Shown here in pieces: positions 1 to 13,261 of a stretch of 64,000 nt of DNA. Source of the stretch: Trichoplax adhaerens. Its lineage: Eukaryota; Placozoa; Uniplacotomia; Trichoplacea; Trichoplacidae. The DNA lies in the NCBI RefSeq assembly GCF_000150275.1, contig NW_002060945.1:9594384-9658383 (forward strand). The letters run 5' to 3'. The notes beneath the pieces are model-generated. The model made no database searches, was not told the origin of the DNA, and saw only the letters and a list, made by a program, of their open reading frames with translations. Numbering within the stretch: position 1 is the stretch's first letter; each line of letters starts with the position of its first letter. Position numbers and translations under genes: made by a program.

Positions 1-592
1 AAAAACACTGAACGCAAATTAACCGTTCGAACCTATCTTAAATCTGCACTTAGGTTTATATGTATGATTACTTCAACGAGTATCTTGTTGGCAATGCTGT
101 TTTACATCTTGGTCATCCTTTGCTACCTGAGTGAGCAAGGTGAGTCTATGACTGTATGCTATCATTGATAATGAATTCATATATAATCTTAGTAACTTTT
201 GACCAATGCAAAGTTTTTTGGTGCACGTTCTCTACAGATTTATATGATGGCAGAGATGATGTCAACGTTGTCTTACCTTCAATTGTTGCAATAATTTGTG
301 GTATGTGCAGTTTCAATTCTATTTAAAAATTCATTGCTTAGCCTAGGCAATGTTGCAATGATCAATTTTCGATATAATACATAATATAGTATACTTGCTA
401 GATGATTTCGTGATTTTTATAATAGTGCACATACTTTACCCACTTGTGTACTTGCTGTAGTCAATTTCCATCCATTTATTTATTACTGATTGATCTGGTA
501 GACATTATTGGATATTCTGGGTCTGCTGCCCTGGCAAGCCTATTTGTCTGTATTGGATGTTTATTCCTATGGATCATTTCAGGCAACGACAG
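1..592 (+). CDS. Partial unrecognised membrane protein, at least three exons
   Basis: Three consecutive exons keep one reading frame: 1-139 (enters from the left edge, donor GTGAGT), 238-300 (acceptor CTACAG, donor GTATGT) and 502-592 (donor GTCTTT). The first holds a basic stretch (TERKLTVRTYLKSALRF) followed by a hydrophobic segment of about 20 residues ending LVILCYLSEQ. The second is an acidic loop (DLYDGRDDVN) leading into a hydrophobic stretch. The third continues hydrophobic (ALASLFVCIGCLFLWIISG). This suggests at least two to three membrane passes with a short acidic loop. If the last donor is not used, the frame runs on to a stop at 645. I do not recognise the family and cannot place a following exon, so the 3' end is open. 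Confidence 0.6.
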
Positions 593-2867
593 GTCTTTAC
601 TTACCATTGAATCACGCAACTATCATCCTTTCTTGCTATCTTGTTAATATATGACATCTCAGTAGAATATCTACGATAGGACTAGGTGGTTTACAATAGC
701 ATTAGGTTATAAATAAATATGCTACTTGATAGTAATGAAGATCGACAAAGTACTTTATCCAGTCATGTCAAAACATTTGATAGGGCACTGGATGACGAGC
801 CATAGACTGCTAGACCAGTGCTGTTTCTTGCAGCCCATGGACGAATTAAGCTGACTCTAATCTACTTAGATTTTACTAATGAACATATTGCAAGAACGTA
901 AATTATAGTTTTGCTCATGTTCTTGCTATTTGCTACGATATTGCGGCAAGCATTAAGATGCATCAATGGGCTTATTATTATTATTTGCCCAAACGTGATT
1001 TCTTGCTCTAGTAAGAGTACAGTATGCCATTCACTATGCAACACAGCATTGGCTAGGTTGTGACAAAATAGGTGCTTCATTTGTATTATTGCAGTATTTG
1101 CATCTTGATAATAGTACATGCATAAATCGGCAATTTGCTAATGCGCGTATGTTTATTACTCATATTCAATAAACATATTGCAGACTTCTTAATTATTAAT
1201 ATGTCGTTTTACTTACATTGGTCAAGGCAGTCCAAAGTCAATAATTTAAAGCTTCGCTCTTGATATGATTTATCCTCTGAGAGAAATGCTATTGGTTTGG
1301 TTACCATCCATTCGATGACAGGCTTAGAAAGTGAATACTAAATAACGACATTTAACCGATGATCCAATTGATTTGTTGTTCGATATACAAAAATTAACAG
1401 CTATTTTCGGTATTTAAAATGCCTTCTAAAACATTGGTATTAAACCAGGTATTATATTGTCGCTGATTAAGTACGGGACTGGATTATTCGTTACAAAAAT
1501 CTTGACCCAAAATTTTGCTAAAAAGCTAACATTTTGGATGAACAATGTAATAAATATTTCATGAGACTAAGTCGAAGGTCTTAAATTGTAAGCAGAATGC
1601 ATTTGCTACCATTTTATGATTACAGTATTGCAGATCGATTCCAAAAACATATCTTAATTCTTATACTGTACAATTCAGCTTTAGGATTTTGATGAATTCT
1701 ACTTAACAGTTCATATTCATAACTTGAAGTATTACATTATCGACCTTAAGAATACTAAGAAATTGTTGGTACAAAATCGTCATAAATTGTAAAGACGTAA
1801 GAATATAAGCTCATCGTATCAACTTTCTTAGTTACAGCTTCTGTAAAACATTAAGAGAAAACGATATAAATGCGACAAATACTAAAATTATGATTGCTAT
1901 AACAACTCTATACATTACATCTCTACGCTAATAAAGTCGAATACTTTTGTATTTGGGTTTTGCTGCGAAGTAGCAAGAATTAACTAACTACGAATAAATC
2001 GTAGTATGACTCTTTTGTTATCTAAATTAATTATCCAGTATTGTAGTCGATTTCAGAAGATAGTACAACGGACGCAAGCAAATATAATTTCGATTATTTT
2101 GACTTTTGCCAATAGTTTATTGAGAGTTAACTTGATCGGCAGTAGGTAGATTTGATTACACGTGTCTAAAAGTAGTCTTTTAACTAGATTGTACAGTATA
2201 TCTAGCAGATCAATAATGATTCGGAATTGGTTACAATAAGTAAAAATGATTCAACACGTACATTTGTATTAGTTCTGTTCCATCCTTTGACAAGAATCTT
2301 TTACGTCAATTTTTTACTCATCTTTAAGTATATGTGCGTAATGGAACAATTAGATCTAGGCTACAATAATATGATGTTAAAATTTGCAATTACAGTTCAG
2401 TAAGTATTTACCCAAAGGAATACAAAACATGTACTGTAAGGGTAAAATAGATGATATATTATTATACATTTGTTTGTACGATTGTACTGTTAAAGTAGGA
2501 AAATTGTAGGGGATCAAGGAATATATACTACATGATAACTGGTTACTAATGGAAGATGTTTAAAACTAGTTGTGGTAAAACTCACTGCTATTTGTCTAAT
2601 ATACATAGACAATTCCAATATTGCACGTATGAAATTTCTCCGGTGAGAGACGCGTCTCGTAAAAGTATAACTTATCGATAAAATAGGATAAAGCAATATA
2701 TTTTTACATGATGATTGAAGATAGATTAAAGCATCACTGACATGTATGCATGCCAATTAATTATGCATCATCAGTACTTATCATCATTGAATGATTGAAT
2801 TGCATGGTACAGAAAGAACAACAGGATCAGGTCATCTCCATTTCCCAAAGTTCATTACTAGTTGATT
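593..2867. other. AT-rich stretch without recognisable gene
   Basis: Short open frames only, with stops in all frames. No conserved peptide was recognised on either strand. It may hold the last exon or 3' UTR of the membrane-protein gene to the left, and it holds the 3' flank of the PYM gene on the minus strand. Confidence 0.5.
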
Positions 2868-3416
2868 CTATAAGCCCGCTAATTCCTTCTGTAATTGCGC
2901 TTTCTTGCTTACTTTAGCAGCTTGTTCCGCGTTGAGCTCTTTGATTTCACCACTGTCAAGCTTTTCCTGTAATTCCCTAATTTGGCGTAATTTTTTTTGA
3001 ATATTTCTCTTCCTACTATCCGATAGTTGACTATGATCAGGCGTAGGTTTATTCCATTCGTCGGTGCTAGTAGGTTGATTTCCGATAGTGCATTTTTCTA
3101 ACTTGTCGGCGGCATTTTGGACATTATCATGGCTTGCAGGGGAAGGCTGATTTTTCAACTGTTTCTTTAATTTTCGTTGTTCATTTTTCTTTTGAGCTTT
3201 ACTCTTGGCTTTGGAAGATTCCGTTGTGTCTACAACTAGGCCTGGAGGCATGGATGAGCTCTGATTCTTAACTATCTTTTTACCAATACTTTCATAGGTG
3301 GCCATTTCATCCTGTGGCACATAACCTTCTTTGACCTTTCGCTCTTTCCTCCAAGTGCCATCGGGTCTTTTCGTAGCCGGAATACTATATGCCGATTTCT
3401 CATTACTCGTTGCCAT
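2868..3416 (-). CDS. PYM1: Partner of Y14 and Mago (PYM), single exon
   Basis: Protein of 182 aa; human PYM1 is about 204. Role known for the family: PYM binds the Mago-Y14 heterodimer and the small ribosomal subunit, and removes exon-junction complexes from mRNA during translation. The sequence shows the family's N-terminal Mago-Y14-binding signature (RPDGTWRKERKVKEGYVPQD, residues about 18-37). A Lys/Arg/Gln-rich central segment follows, and then a C-terminal helical region (KKLRQIRELQEKLDSGEI) that matches the conserved end. The ATG is at 3416-3414 on the minus strand, with stops upstream. No intron is seen. The start faces CUL2 across about 1.66 kb filled with GTAC-rich repeats, so the two genes are divergent. 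Confidence 0.95.
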   Translation of the reverse strand: MATSNEKSAYSIPATKRPDGTWRKERKVKEGYVPQDEMATYESIGKKIVKNQSSSMPPGLVVDTTESSKAKSKAQKKNEQRKLKKQLKNQPSPASHDNVQNAADKLEKCTIGNQPTSTDEWNKPTPDHSQLSDSRKRNIQKKLRQIRELQEKLDSGEIKELNAEQAAKVSKKAQLQKELAGL

Positions 3417-3549
3417 GATTCAAAATAAGCCTATTTCTACTCATCAAATGATATTATAAGAAGAAAAAGTGATAATGATCCTCTACTTGCTTGAGCTATG
3501 TTGATTTTCCAACCGATTTGCAGTTTGCAGGTGTTGGTTGAATGAGGGT

Positions 3550-4805
3550 TAAAATGCTTGAAGCCCAGTACAGTAGTTACACTGTGCAGTGTGCACTGTA
3601 CACTGTACGCGCGTACTGTACTCTACAGTGTACAGTACTATAGTTTCTTTTTTGACTGTACAGTACAGTAGTAGTACAATACTGTAACCATGAACGAGAG
3701 ATCTCTCTCTAGTAGTGCTGGAATTCCTGGGTCGAAATGAGCGATCGAGCGGCGATTTCTCGATTTCCAGTAGCCATGAAACTGTACCCAATACAGTACT
3801 GTGTGTTGAAAGAGTCTTCAATGTCACATACAGTACAGACTGTATGTGCTAAGCACGTACTATAAAACTCCGTCAAAGCCGTAGAGGTAAGTAAGAAGAA
3901 GAATTAGAGTCCGAAAACTGCCTTCATGTTCAGAGCTGTTGGAACTGTACTACAGTACAGTATACTGTAGAGTCCAGTACGTTGTACAGTACAGTACCGG
4001 ACCACCAGAAGGAGGCCCAAGTGGTCCGGATCTGTCCAGTGGTCCAAGCTGTTGAAACTGTACTACAGACAGTACAGTACAGTATTCCAGTTGTACAGTA
4101 CTAGACTGGAATGCAAATTACACGGTCTACACTCTACAGTACTGTAGGCACGGACCGCCAGAAGGAGGCCCAAGTGGTCCAAGCTGTTGAAACTGTACAG
4201 TACTGTACAGTATTCCAGCTGTGTAGTACTGTACAGTTTCAACAGCTTGGACCACTGAACAGACCGGTTAAGTGCCCATACGCAATTCCAGCAGGCACGG
4301 ATCACCAGAAGGACGCCCAAGTGGTCCAAGCTGTTAAAACTGTACTGTCTACTGGACTGGAATGCAATTTACTGCAGGCACGGACCACCAGAAGGAGGCC
4401 CAAGAGGTCCAAGGTCTGTCCAGTGTTCCAAGCCGTTGAAACAGTACAGTTATTCCTGCAGGCACGGACCACTAGAAGGACGCCCAAGGTCTGTCCAGTG
4501 GTCCTAGCTGTTGAAACTGTACTTATTAGTGTACTGTACTACAGTACAATATTCCAGGCACGGACCACCAGAAGGAGGCCCAAGTGGTCCAAGCCGTTGA
4601 AACAGTTCAGTTGTTCCAGTCCAGTACAGCGTACTGGACTGGAATGCAATTTCCAGCAGGCACGGACCACCAGAAGGACGTCCAAGTGGTCCATGGTCTA
4701 GTCTCCACCGTCTGTCACAGTACTGTAGTTGTCCATGGTACAGTACAATGCACCCTACATCACCGCTGGGAATACTGCAGTATACTGTACGGAACAGCGG
4801 GTTGA
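3550..4805. repeat. GTAC/ACAGT-rich cluster with dispersed tandem units
   Basis: Dense GTACTGTAC/ACAGTAC words run through this stretch. Inside it, a unit of about 50-60 bp built on GGACCACCAGAAGGAGGCCC, then AAGTGGTCCAAGCTGTTGAA and ACTGTAC, recurs imperfectly near 4000, 4147, 4292, 4377, 4460, 4556 and 4656. Spacers between units are unequal and made of ACAGT words. One half-unit at about 4218-4260 is inverted, which gives an imperfect palindrome around 4170-4260. Local GC is visibly higher than the flanks. Open frames through the cluster are repeat artefacts. The cluster fills the divergent interval between PYM and CUL2. Confidence 0.85.
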
Positions 4806-5080
4806 TCTTGTATGCAATCCCCTGCCCATTTGTACACTGTACTGGTAAAGTGGATATTGCCCATTTCGTCTTGCTATGGGTAATGGAGTCTTGGCTGCCA
4901 TCATAGTTACTCGCTCAAAGCCTCATCATCACTTACCTAACTTACTGTTCATGTAATCTTACAAACAACATTTTCGTGCCTTCAACAATTCAAAAAGTGG
5001 AGAACAATATCGTAGTCAAGATTTCAATTATTACTTCTATCTTAAGGCAATAACGCGGATTGTTGAGTAATCCAAGCAAA

Positions 5081-8000
5081 ATGATGAGGAAAAGCATCGA
5101 CTACGACGCAACTTGGGCGTCATTGCGAAAAGTCATCTTTGATGTTCTTACATTGAAACCGGTGGATCGAATTATATGGAGCGATAGTATATCGTATCCT
5201 TAACATCATAGGTCTATTATTTGTTAGCCAGATATTCATTTTCAACCTTAAAATTGTTGCAATCCAATAGTAAACGACCTTACAGGATTAGTGTGTTGAC
5301 ATGATTGTCCTAGGCAAGCCTATACAGTACTGTAGCGCCATGACCAAATGGATGCAATACTAGCAGTCATGTTACTTTACCCTATGATCGATCAATAGGG
5401 TAGAATGCCTTGATCTCTTAATCATGACAGTACTATAAAATTGATCAATCGATGAAATAATCATGTAAGTTACAATGACTTTCCTATCATTCTGATGGAC
5501 TATCTTACTTCATTCTTGCTATCATGAACTACTGTAACAGTATTGTGTCAACATGATTCTGTGTAGTCTGTAGCGATCAGTAAATAACTTGTAAACTAAA
5601 ACTAAAATTATACCTACTCACCATGATGATCAATATTACAACACTGTACATAGGTAAAAGTAGTTAATATCCAGTGTTACAGGAGATTAAAATAGCTTCA
5701 ATTACAATTATATCTGGTAACTAACTATTACTATCATCATGGATAGTCTATTGCAGTAGCTGTGCTAGCTCAATTTCAAAACAAGGAAAGAATAGGGATC
5801 AATTCAAACTTGTACTACTCTCCAAGAGTTAATGGCGATAACCTGACTATTATATTCTCTATGTACTAATACATGACTATGACTTGGAGATATTTTCTTT
5901 AATGTCAAAATTTCTTACTCGCTCATGAAAAAAGTGATATTTACTCTATTTGCATCTCTTCTTCGGAATATATCGAGCGTATTTACAACGATTGCAAGGA
6001 ATTCCTTATTTCCCATATTACCCATATTAAAAAGGAGGTAAGTTGAATGAAAGGACTGATGTTACTACTGCATACACGGTACATGCTGAATCACACTATG
6101 TCTAAAGATATAGTTTAGTAACATGTCAATACAATATCAAGTTATGGCTGCGCTATGCTTAGTCTTATGCCTTAGAAATATTTTCGCATGTACAAGTCAC
6201 GCAAGGATGTGATGACGCAAAACTAGAAATGTACTCTTTTTATATTTAGGCCATCAAAGAATTACTTGCCTATTTTAATAGCGAAATAGTTTAATGCTGC
6301 TGATTAGTATGATGAGACAAATAATTAATTTTAATTACATATTAGCTACATGGTGGAACTTTTAGAATGTACTAACTTAGATTTAAAAGGCAGCATCCTA
6401 CTCTGCTAAAATTAAAGGCTAAAGGGCATAGCAGTAATAATATTACTAAAATGTCATAATGCACGTCGTAATTCCAGTGATGTGAATTTGACTTTACCCT
6501 TAAATTTATACACTGTACCGTAAATCGTCTCATAAAATAGGGTCCTTTCTACAATAATGTAATACAGTAATTATTCATCAATCACATGATCGCAATTGAT
6601 ATTTTGACTGCAGCGTTCCAATATATTTCATCATCACTATACTAATCTCTTATTCGCCAATTGTAGCTGACTGGTGTATACTCGCAAGCTTTACTGAAAA
6701 AATATTATGAATATTGGATAAAATTTAGCTCTGGAGCCAGTTATCTCAATTCCATGTTTACGTATGTTTAATAGCATATTTAGTTATAAGTGTTATAAAT
6801 GTAGCGTTGTCAACGATTACATATGAAATAATTGATATTTATGTAGCTTAAAATTGAAAAGTATTCATATAGATATAACGAAAGCAAGAAATTATAACTG
6901 ATTTTAGTACAGAATTATGTGATTTAACAAAACAAGGCACTACAGTAACCGTAATCACGCGCTAGTAAAATGATTGCAATACGCGTACAACCTTACTTCT
7001 TAATAAATATTACATGCAATCCGGCCCTTTATTCTCCACTTATTGTATCCTTATTAACTATTTTTCATTATCGAGTCTAGCTGTCGAATATGTACGCAGG
7101 TTCAAGTAGTTTTTTACTAAATCTTGTTTCTATCATCTACCAGGTATCTCAATCGTAGTCGCAATTATATGCATGGAAGCGACAGCTCTTATGAACAGAT
7201 GCCCTATTCAAGCCAAGAGAATGAGGAGCTACCAGCAGAAATTGGACAAGTAATTAGACACGCTAATTTTCAAATTTTTTATTACAATATTAGTCACTAT
7301 GTTGTAAATTGTTACATGCAGTTCTAATAGTAATGTGCATTAATTTACGAATGGTTATCATCATTGTTAACAAATTCATTATTCCATCAATTATTGAATA
7401 TTTTTTAACACAGATTGCCATGCAGCAATGGCAGGAAATAATCATTGAGGAATACCAAGTTGAATTGGTCAATGTTTTACTTGCTGCCATAGAAAAGTTT
7501 GTAGCTACCCTATGAACTGATATTTTTTAATATTTCAAATTTGAATGTTGTTATGACTAATTGTTACTAGCCGTTGTAATATCATGCTGTCTTCTATGAC
7601 GTTTTATATAAATCTATATATAATGATTCTTATCTAAACACTTCACAGTGATCGTAAAGAAGAAAATATTCCTGTTGCAGATTTAGTACAGGGTGTTATC
7701 CATTCGTTTGGTAAATTCGTTGAACTCTAAATTAAATTTTATCGCTAGTAGTTATAATGGTATACAGTAGATAACACTCTATCAGATACATTCTGACAAT
7801 TATGCCTAATTTATTGTTTGATATCATCAATTTACAGTTAATGTAAAAGGGGATGAAGTAACATCTCTCAAGGTAGGCTATTATCCATTAGGAAAGACAA
7901 TTGTATAGTAATTTTGTATTTATTTAATACATAAAAATAGATGAAATTAATATATAATCCTTACGGATATCCTTTACAAATCTACTGAGAACATTATCTT

Positions 8001-11000
8001 ATAACCGACAAAATATACTTCACTGTAGTTTTATCAATCGGTATTTGAAGCTCGGCTCCTGGAAGAGACAAAAAATTTCTATGCTCGTGAGCTTGCTCGA
8101 CTAAGGGAATCTTATGATTTTTCAGGATTCATAAAGGCCGTATGTAAAGCTTACATTTTATAATACGAATATAGATAGCTGTTATTTACCTATTTAAAGT
8201 TGCTAAACAATCTATGTGTCACATTACATTTTCGCAGGTTAAGAATAGAATTGATGCTGAGCAACACCGGTGTCAGAAATTTTTTCATGTTAGTTCGCAT
8301 AGTAAAGTACTGAAAGCGTGCATATCACGACTAACAGCTGAACAGATAGACTATCTCAACTGCGAATGTGCACGACTTGTAAAAAATGAGTTAATCGACG
8401 GTAAGCATTGGACTTTTTATATAATAGATCTTTAGCGTAATAATGGATTGTAATTAAATTTCAGAGCCTTCGGTATATCATATTTTACAGTTGCAGTGCC
8501 AATAATAGATTCCAGACAATGTATCTAATTGATTTACATATATCACTTATAGATTTAAACTGTTTATATAAATTACTGAGATTGGTTGATAATGGTCTAA
8601 AAGTTATGCTTCAGGAGATAGAAAGTCATATCAAAAGAATTGGTAAGTTGCTTGTTATAAATTTATTCAGAAAAGTAAACTTGATACCACGCACTAAATA
8701 TTATATAATACGAAATAGTACGCAACACTAGTAATAAAGTAAAAATGTTTTAGGCGTTGAAGTCACTGCTGACCTACGGAAGGAAAACGTACGATGAATT
8801 GAAGATTGTAGCAGATCGAATCTTTCCATACAATTTTAAATAAAGCATATTAAATTATTAACAAATTTTCTTTAAATGTCGTATTGTAGACTTGTGAAGA
8901 TTATGTGAATGCTATGCTTAAGGTATCCGATAGATTTTCGACACTGATCCAACAGGCTTTTGAGGAAGATCCGGAATTTAAGACAATCTTTGGAAAAGTA
9001 AACTAAAGCTGGCCAGAATATTTGATATATAGATATATTTATTAATTTAAGGCAGTATCAAATGACATCATTATTTAAAAAATAGGCCATCAGAGCTGTA
9101 ATAAATCATTCGAACTCTTCCAGTACTCCTATCAGGGCTGCTGAAATTGTAAATGATACCGTAGCTTTTTCAATTAATTCTATTGATCAGTTTTATTCGG
9201 GTCGTTTCTGTCTGACTAATGTAACATTTTTTTATTAGCTCGCTAGATACGCGGACATTCTTTTAAAGAAAGGTTCGAAAAACTGGAGTGATGCTGAGTT
9301 GGATGATAAGCAATCTCACGTGGTTAATAAAGAAGCCGAAATACGTTTTACTCTTCCTGTTTGATTTATAGCTTTTCTTACTCAAATTTATCGTTTCAGA
9401 TTAACCTATTTAAATATGTGGACGATAAGGACCTATTTCAGAAGGTATTAGTTCAAGTTTTGCTTCTACAATTTAAGTAGCGATTTCCATTCGAAGAGTA
9501 GTGCAGAAGGCTATTTTAGCTACTACAGATCGCAAATCTCATTCATTGATTATATTTAGTTCTATAGCAAATTCTTAGCTAAGCGATTGATTATGAATGG
9601 ATCGATATCGTTGGATGCTGAGGAAGAAATGATAAAAAAATTAAAGGTATTAAAAATTAAGTAAAATACTCAAATTTGTCTAGATCTCGGATATACATAG
9701 CCACATTTGATTGTAATATCTTCTTTGAATATCAGATTATTTGTGGTTACGAGTATACAAGCCGACTACATCAAATGTTCACAGATATACGTTTGAACGA
9801 AGGTGTAAACAGCGAATTTTCATCTTATTTGAATAAGAAAAACATCAAATTAACCGTGAATTTTAGCGCCAGCGTCCTACAGGTATGTAGTCATGCAATA
9901 ATATATCACTTAAAACTGCTGACTTTTTGTTTCTGTTACCGTTACCAGTCTGGAGCCTGGCCTTTAAATCAAACTTCTTCGCCATATTCTATACCACCAG
10001 ATCTGGAAAGATCGCTCACAACGGTATTATTCTAAGTTTGATACAATAAAATATTCACTTAGAGTTAATCTTAAATCTTTTTTCAGTTCGAAGAATACTA
10101 CTGCACCTCGTTACACCGTGGAAGAAAACTAGTTTGGTTACCTTACCTCTCTACTGGTAAAATTTAATACTTATAGAGCGAAGTGTTTATAATTCGTATG
10201 CAGTTTTCTGTAAAACTAACCAATGCTGCAATTTGTTAAATCCCTTTTTAGCTGAACTTCGTATGACCTATCTAAAGAAGGGTTACTATGTCACTACAAC
10301 AACTTATCAGATGGCAGTTTTACTTTTATACAACAATGCTTTATCGTATACAGGACGGTAGGTCAATCACTGAATGTAAACTATATTAAACCGTTAAAGC
10401 TATACTTTTCTAATATAAAGTTGGTACAATTGCAACAGAGATATCGCAACGTGGACGCAATTGACTGAAAAGGAATTAATTAGAACTCTCTCCAGTCTAG
10501 AAGCAGCAAAAATTCTAATTAAAGTTAGAATTTTTAATGAATGTTCTGTTACAGCAAAAATTTTTTAAAAGAATGTATCGTAATTATAGGAAAATTCCCG
10601 TGAAGGTAATAGTTATAAGCTGAATTTAGAATTTGGTAATAAACGCACAAAATTTAAGATAGCATCATCGTCTATACGTGAGAGTCCTCAGGTAAAGGAT
10701 TTTTAATTGCTCCCCTTATCCATCTAATTTAAAATAGTAGAGATAATTTACCTATTTTTTATGTTCTTCAGGAAATAACCAAGGTTCACAGTAGAATTGA
10801 AGAAGAGAGGAAATTATTCCTACAGGTAAAAAGCATGGATAACTTTGCAATTGAGTGTTTCGGTGTCTAAGTAATTAAATGTTTATATGTAACTTGCAGG
10901 CAACAATAGTTCGAATAATGAAATCGCGAAAAGTCTTAAATCATAACTCCCTTTTAGAAGAGGTTAAAAATTTATTTAATGCGTGTGATATCGTATAGTC

Positions 11001-11270
11001 ATAGATTGCAAAAGTTTCCTTATTCTCATTTTAACCTGACTGTTAGGTCATTAAGATGTCAGTTAATAGATTTTCGCCCTCCATTGTGCTTATTAAGGTA
11101 AGTTTTCGAATTACTATTCTAATCTATGCTATACAAGTATCTACGGAATAAAAGCTTAAATTCTTAACGTGGTACTATATCATTGTTAGAAATGCATTGA
11201 ACTTCTGATCGAGAAAGATTACATGAAGAGAAATGAGGGAAGACAAGATGAGTACAACTACATCGCGTAA
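5081..11270 (+). CDS. CUL2: Cullin-2, scaffold of Elongin-BC/VHL-type ubiquitin ligase
   Basis: Scaffold of CRL2 E3 ligases. Known for the family: the N-terminal half binds Elongin BC plus a substrate receptor, and the C-terminal half binds RBX1 and is neddylated. Exons: 5081-5193, 5935-6037, 6667-6761, 7144-7249, 7414-7496, 7649-7710, 7838-7872, 8029-8139, 8238-8400, 8553-8642, 8754-8788, 8890-8997, 9086-9148, 9239-9322, 9400-9444, 9560-9646, 9736-9882, 9949-10023, 10087-10156, 10252-10357, 10439-10523, 10590-10691, 10772-10825, 10900-10962, 11047-11097, 11190-11270. All phases close to give 738 aa (human 745). Seen: N-terminal YDATWASLRKVIFDVL, the cullin signature KYVDDKDLFQKFYSKFLAKR, KRTKFKI, the neddylation segment IVRIMKSRKVLNH (expected Lys about residue 682) and C-terminal DEYNYIA. 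The C-terminus resembles CUL2 more than CUL1 or CUL5. The donor of exon 14 (9322) is the least certain border. Confidence 0.95.
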
Positions 11271-12327
11271 AATGCGCAGTGTGACACTTAATGGCTTACT
11301 CGATCTTAGTAATGTAAATGAGAGCTTTGTGGCTAAATAGCATGAAATAACTCTGTTCCATATATCTCTTGTCGTGATTATTGCAAAATCATAATTAAAT
11401 GAATGAGTGAATGAACGATTGGTTTTTTACCACCTAAATGATTTGAGTGACTTATTTATTGCCAAGCTCATAGTTGTCTATATGATCCATTGGATACCTG
11501 TAAGGGCAAAGATACGTATTTTGCTATGTACACTGTACAGTATAATGATGCGATAATTAATAACTTTTTCTGGAAATGTCTACATTGTAACGCAAGAAAT
11601 ATCTTGCGTTATCTGGAAGTAAACTAATTACTGCCTATAACTTTTACCTGTGTTTTATGTGTTCAATGATAAAGTAATTCCATCAATAGGTACTTGAATA
11701 TACTATAATTTTACTTCTTGATACGATGCTTAGAGTCGCTATCCGCTAAAGCGTGCAGTTATGCTGTAGTACATAATGTTCATTATCTATCAGAATTGAA
11801 AGATACTATAATGAAAACATTACGATCTACGTAGTGCTGCATATTAAGTACGTATAATATAGTGAAGCAGTACTGAATTATTTAGTAATTTACTGTAGAT
11901 TAGAATTTAGAAAGCTAATGCACTATATTATAGTAAAATGATCCACGTATCTATTGTTGGTCCCTCGGTATAATTTGATAAGGGTACATTCAGCCGGCAA
12001 ATGGTGGTACGTATATAATTGTAGTATTGCATTAAATCAGTTCTTAACAATAAAACTTATCAGTCTAAAACTAAACTAGCACGAAAATTCTTGTTGGGTA
12101 AGGGTAACAGCATATTACTACGGTAGTGAACAGCAGGCGATACTATACATATTTAATACGTGCATTTAACGTGTATATTAGGTAATAAGGTACACGAGTG
12201 AAAAAGGGGACAAACATCTGATTCGTAACTTCAATTTCTTTAGTTTTACACACCCGTATAGGGTCTATACACAACTTATAATAAATTCGTAAAACTAGCG
12301 AACAAATTTACGCTTTCTTTCGCTTAG
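11271..12327. other. AT-rich intergenic stretch
   Basis: This is the 3' flank of CUL2. I see no coding signal, and in particular no exon that would complete the acyl-CoA-binding-protein exon starting at 12328. An inverted pair, ACGCAAGAAATATCTTGCGT, lies near 11591-11610. Confidence 0.5.
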
Positions 12328-12431
12328 GAATATCTAAAGAACAAGCCAAGGAAAATTGGATGAAGAAGGCGGATAAATTAATCGGAAAAAAATGTGGCAG
12401 GGAGCATGGCAGTATTTCTAATGATGCATGA
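12328..12431 (+). pseudogene. Orphan C-terminal exon of an acyl-CoA-binding protein
   Basis: Behind an acceptor (CGCTTAG) the phase-1 frame encodes GISKEQAKENWMKKADKLIG, then about 13 more residues and TGA. It aligns with the last exon of the complete-looking ACBP gene at 15854 (GMSTEEAKQAYIKKANSL) in both sequence and splice phase. It carries a C-terminal extension (CGREHGSISNDA) that the other lacks. I looked for the ACBP core (YKQATVGD, DRPG, W-D-W) in the preceding 1 kb and did not see it. It is either a remnant of a duplicated ACBP gene or the last exon of a gene whose other exons I missed. Confidence 0.55.
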
Positions 12432-13261
12432 TTACACTTTAGTGATACGTTCTATAGCCTTCTAAATATCCATTATTAATACTGTAATAACATTCTATCG
12501 ATTAGTGACTACTGTAATACAAGAACGAGAAGGTTTTACGATAAGCCTAATATACAACGTACAGCAGTCGTTGTGGTATACTATAGTATAATTTCTTCGA
12601 GGTATAAATGCGATATACAGTACTGTAATAACAATACTCTAGCGATTCTATTCGTATACAAGAATACGCGTATGCAGTGTAATATTAGAAGATCATCGTC
12701 ATGTGCGGTGAGAAGGTTTTAGTATACGAAGTAGGATTAATCCAAGGCATTATTTGAACTAACCAAAGAATGGAGTAAATGTAGCATAGTATAATCTCTT
12801 CAGATCACTCATGAGAAATACGATATGATAATTAATTATACCGGCCGAGAACACTATATCGATTGACAGCTACTGTAATGGGGGGAGGTGAACTAGATAC
12901 TTTTTACTGTTGTTCTACCTCCGATGGACATGATGACAACAAAGAGAAACTCACACTAATTCTAATTTAATTAAAAGGATTGTGTATTGTAAGCTAATCC
13001 CCTTTAAAAAGGTGAAAATTGAACGCAATTTGAAGTATTCCTCAGTCTACACTGTGCTCTTAAAAGAGCATCGAGAAAGGATCGAGGCCCATTCCACTCT
13101 ATCCCACAGCATTTAGATGATTGCAATTTCAAGGGCATTGACTTGCAACAAAAGAAGACAAACAAAATGGATGATTCTCGCAGCACATCGACGCAGTATT
13201 TGGCAAGGAATCATCCTATCCCATGATCAACGTTGACATACGATTGAAATAGTTGTGTACA

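Noticed and set aside
4063-4805. Several overlapping open frames of 60-196 codons on both strands
   Set aside because: They read through the GTAC-rich repeat units; the peptides are repeats of the DNA unit (ARTTRRRPK, TDHQKDAQ) with no ATG-context or domain support.
7290-7515. Plus and minus frames around CUL2 exon 5
   Set aside because: Only 7414-7496 matches cullin-2; the rest is intron read-through or antisense shadow.
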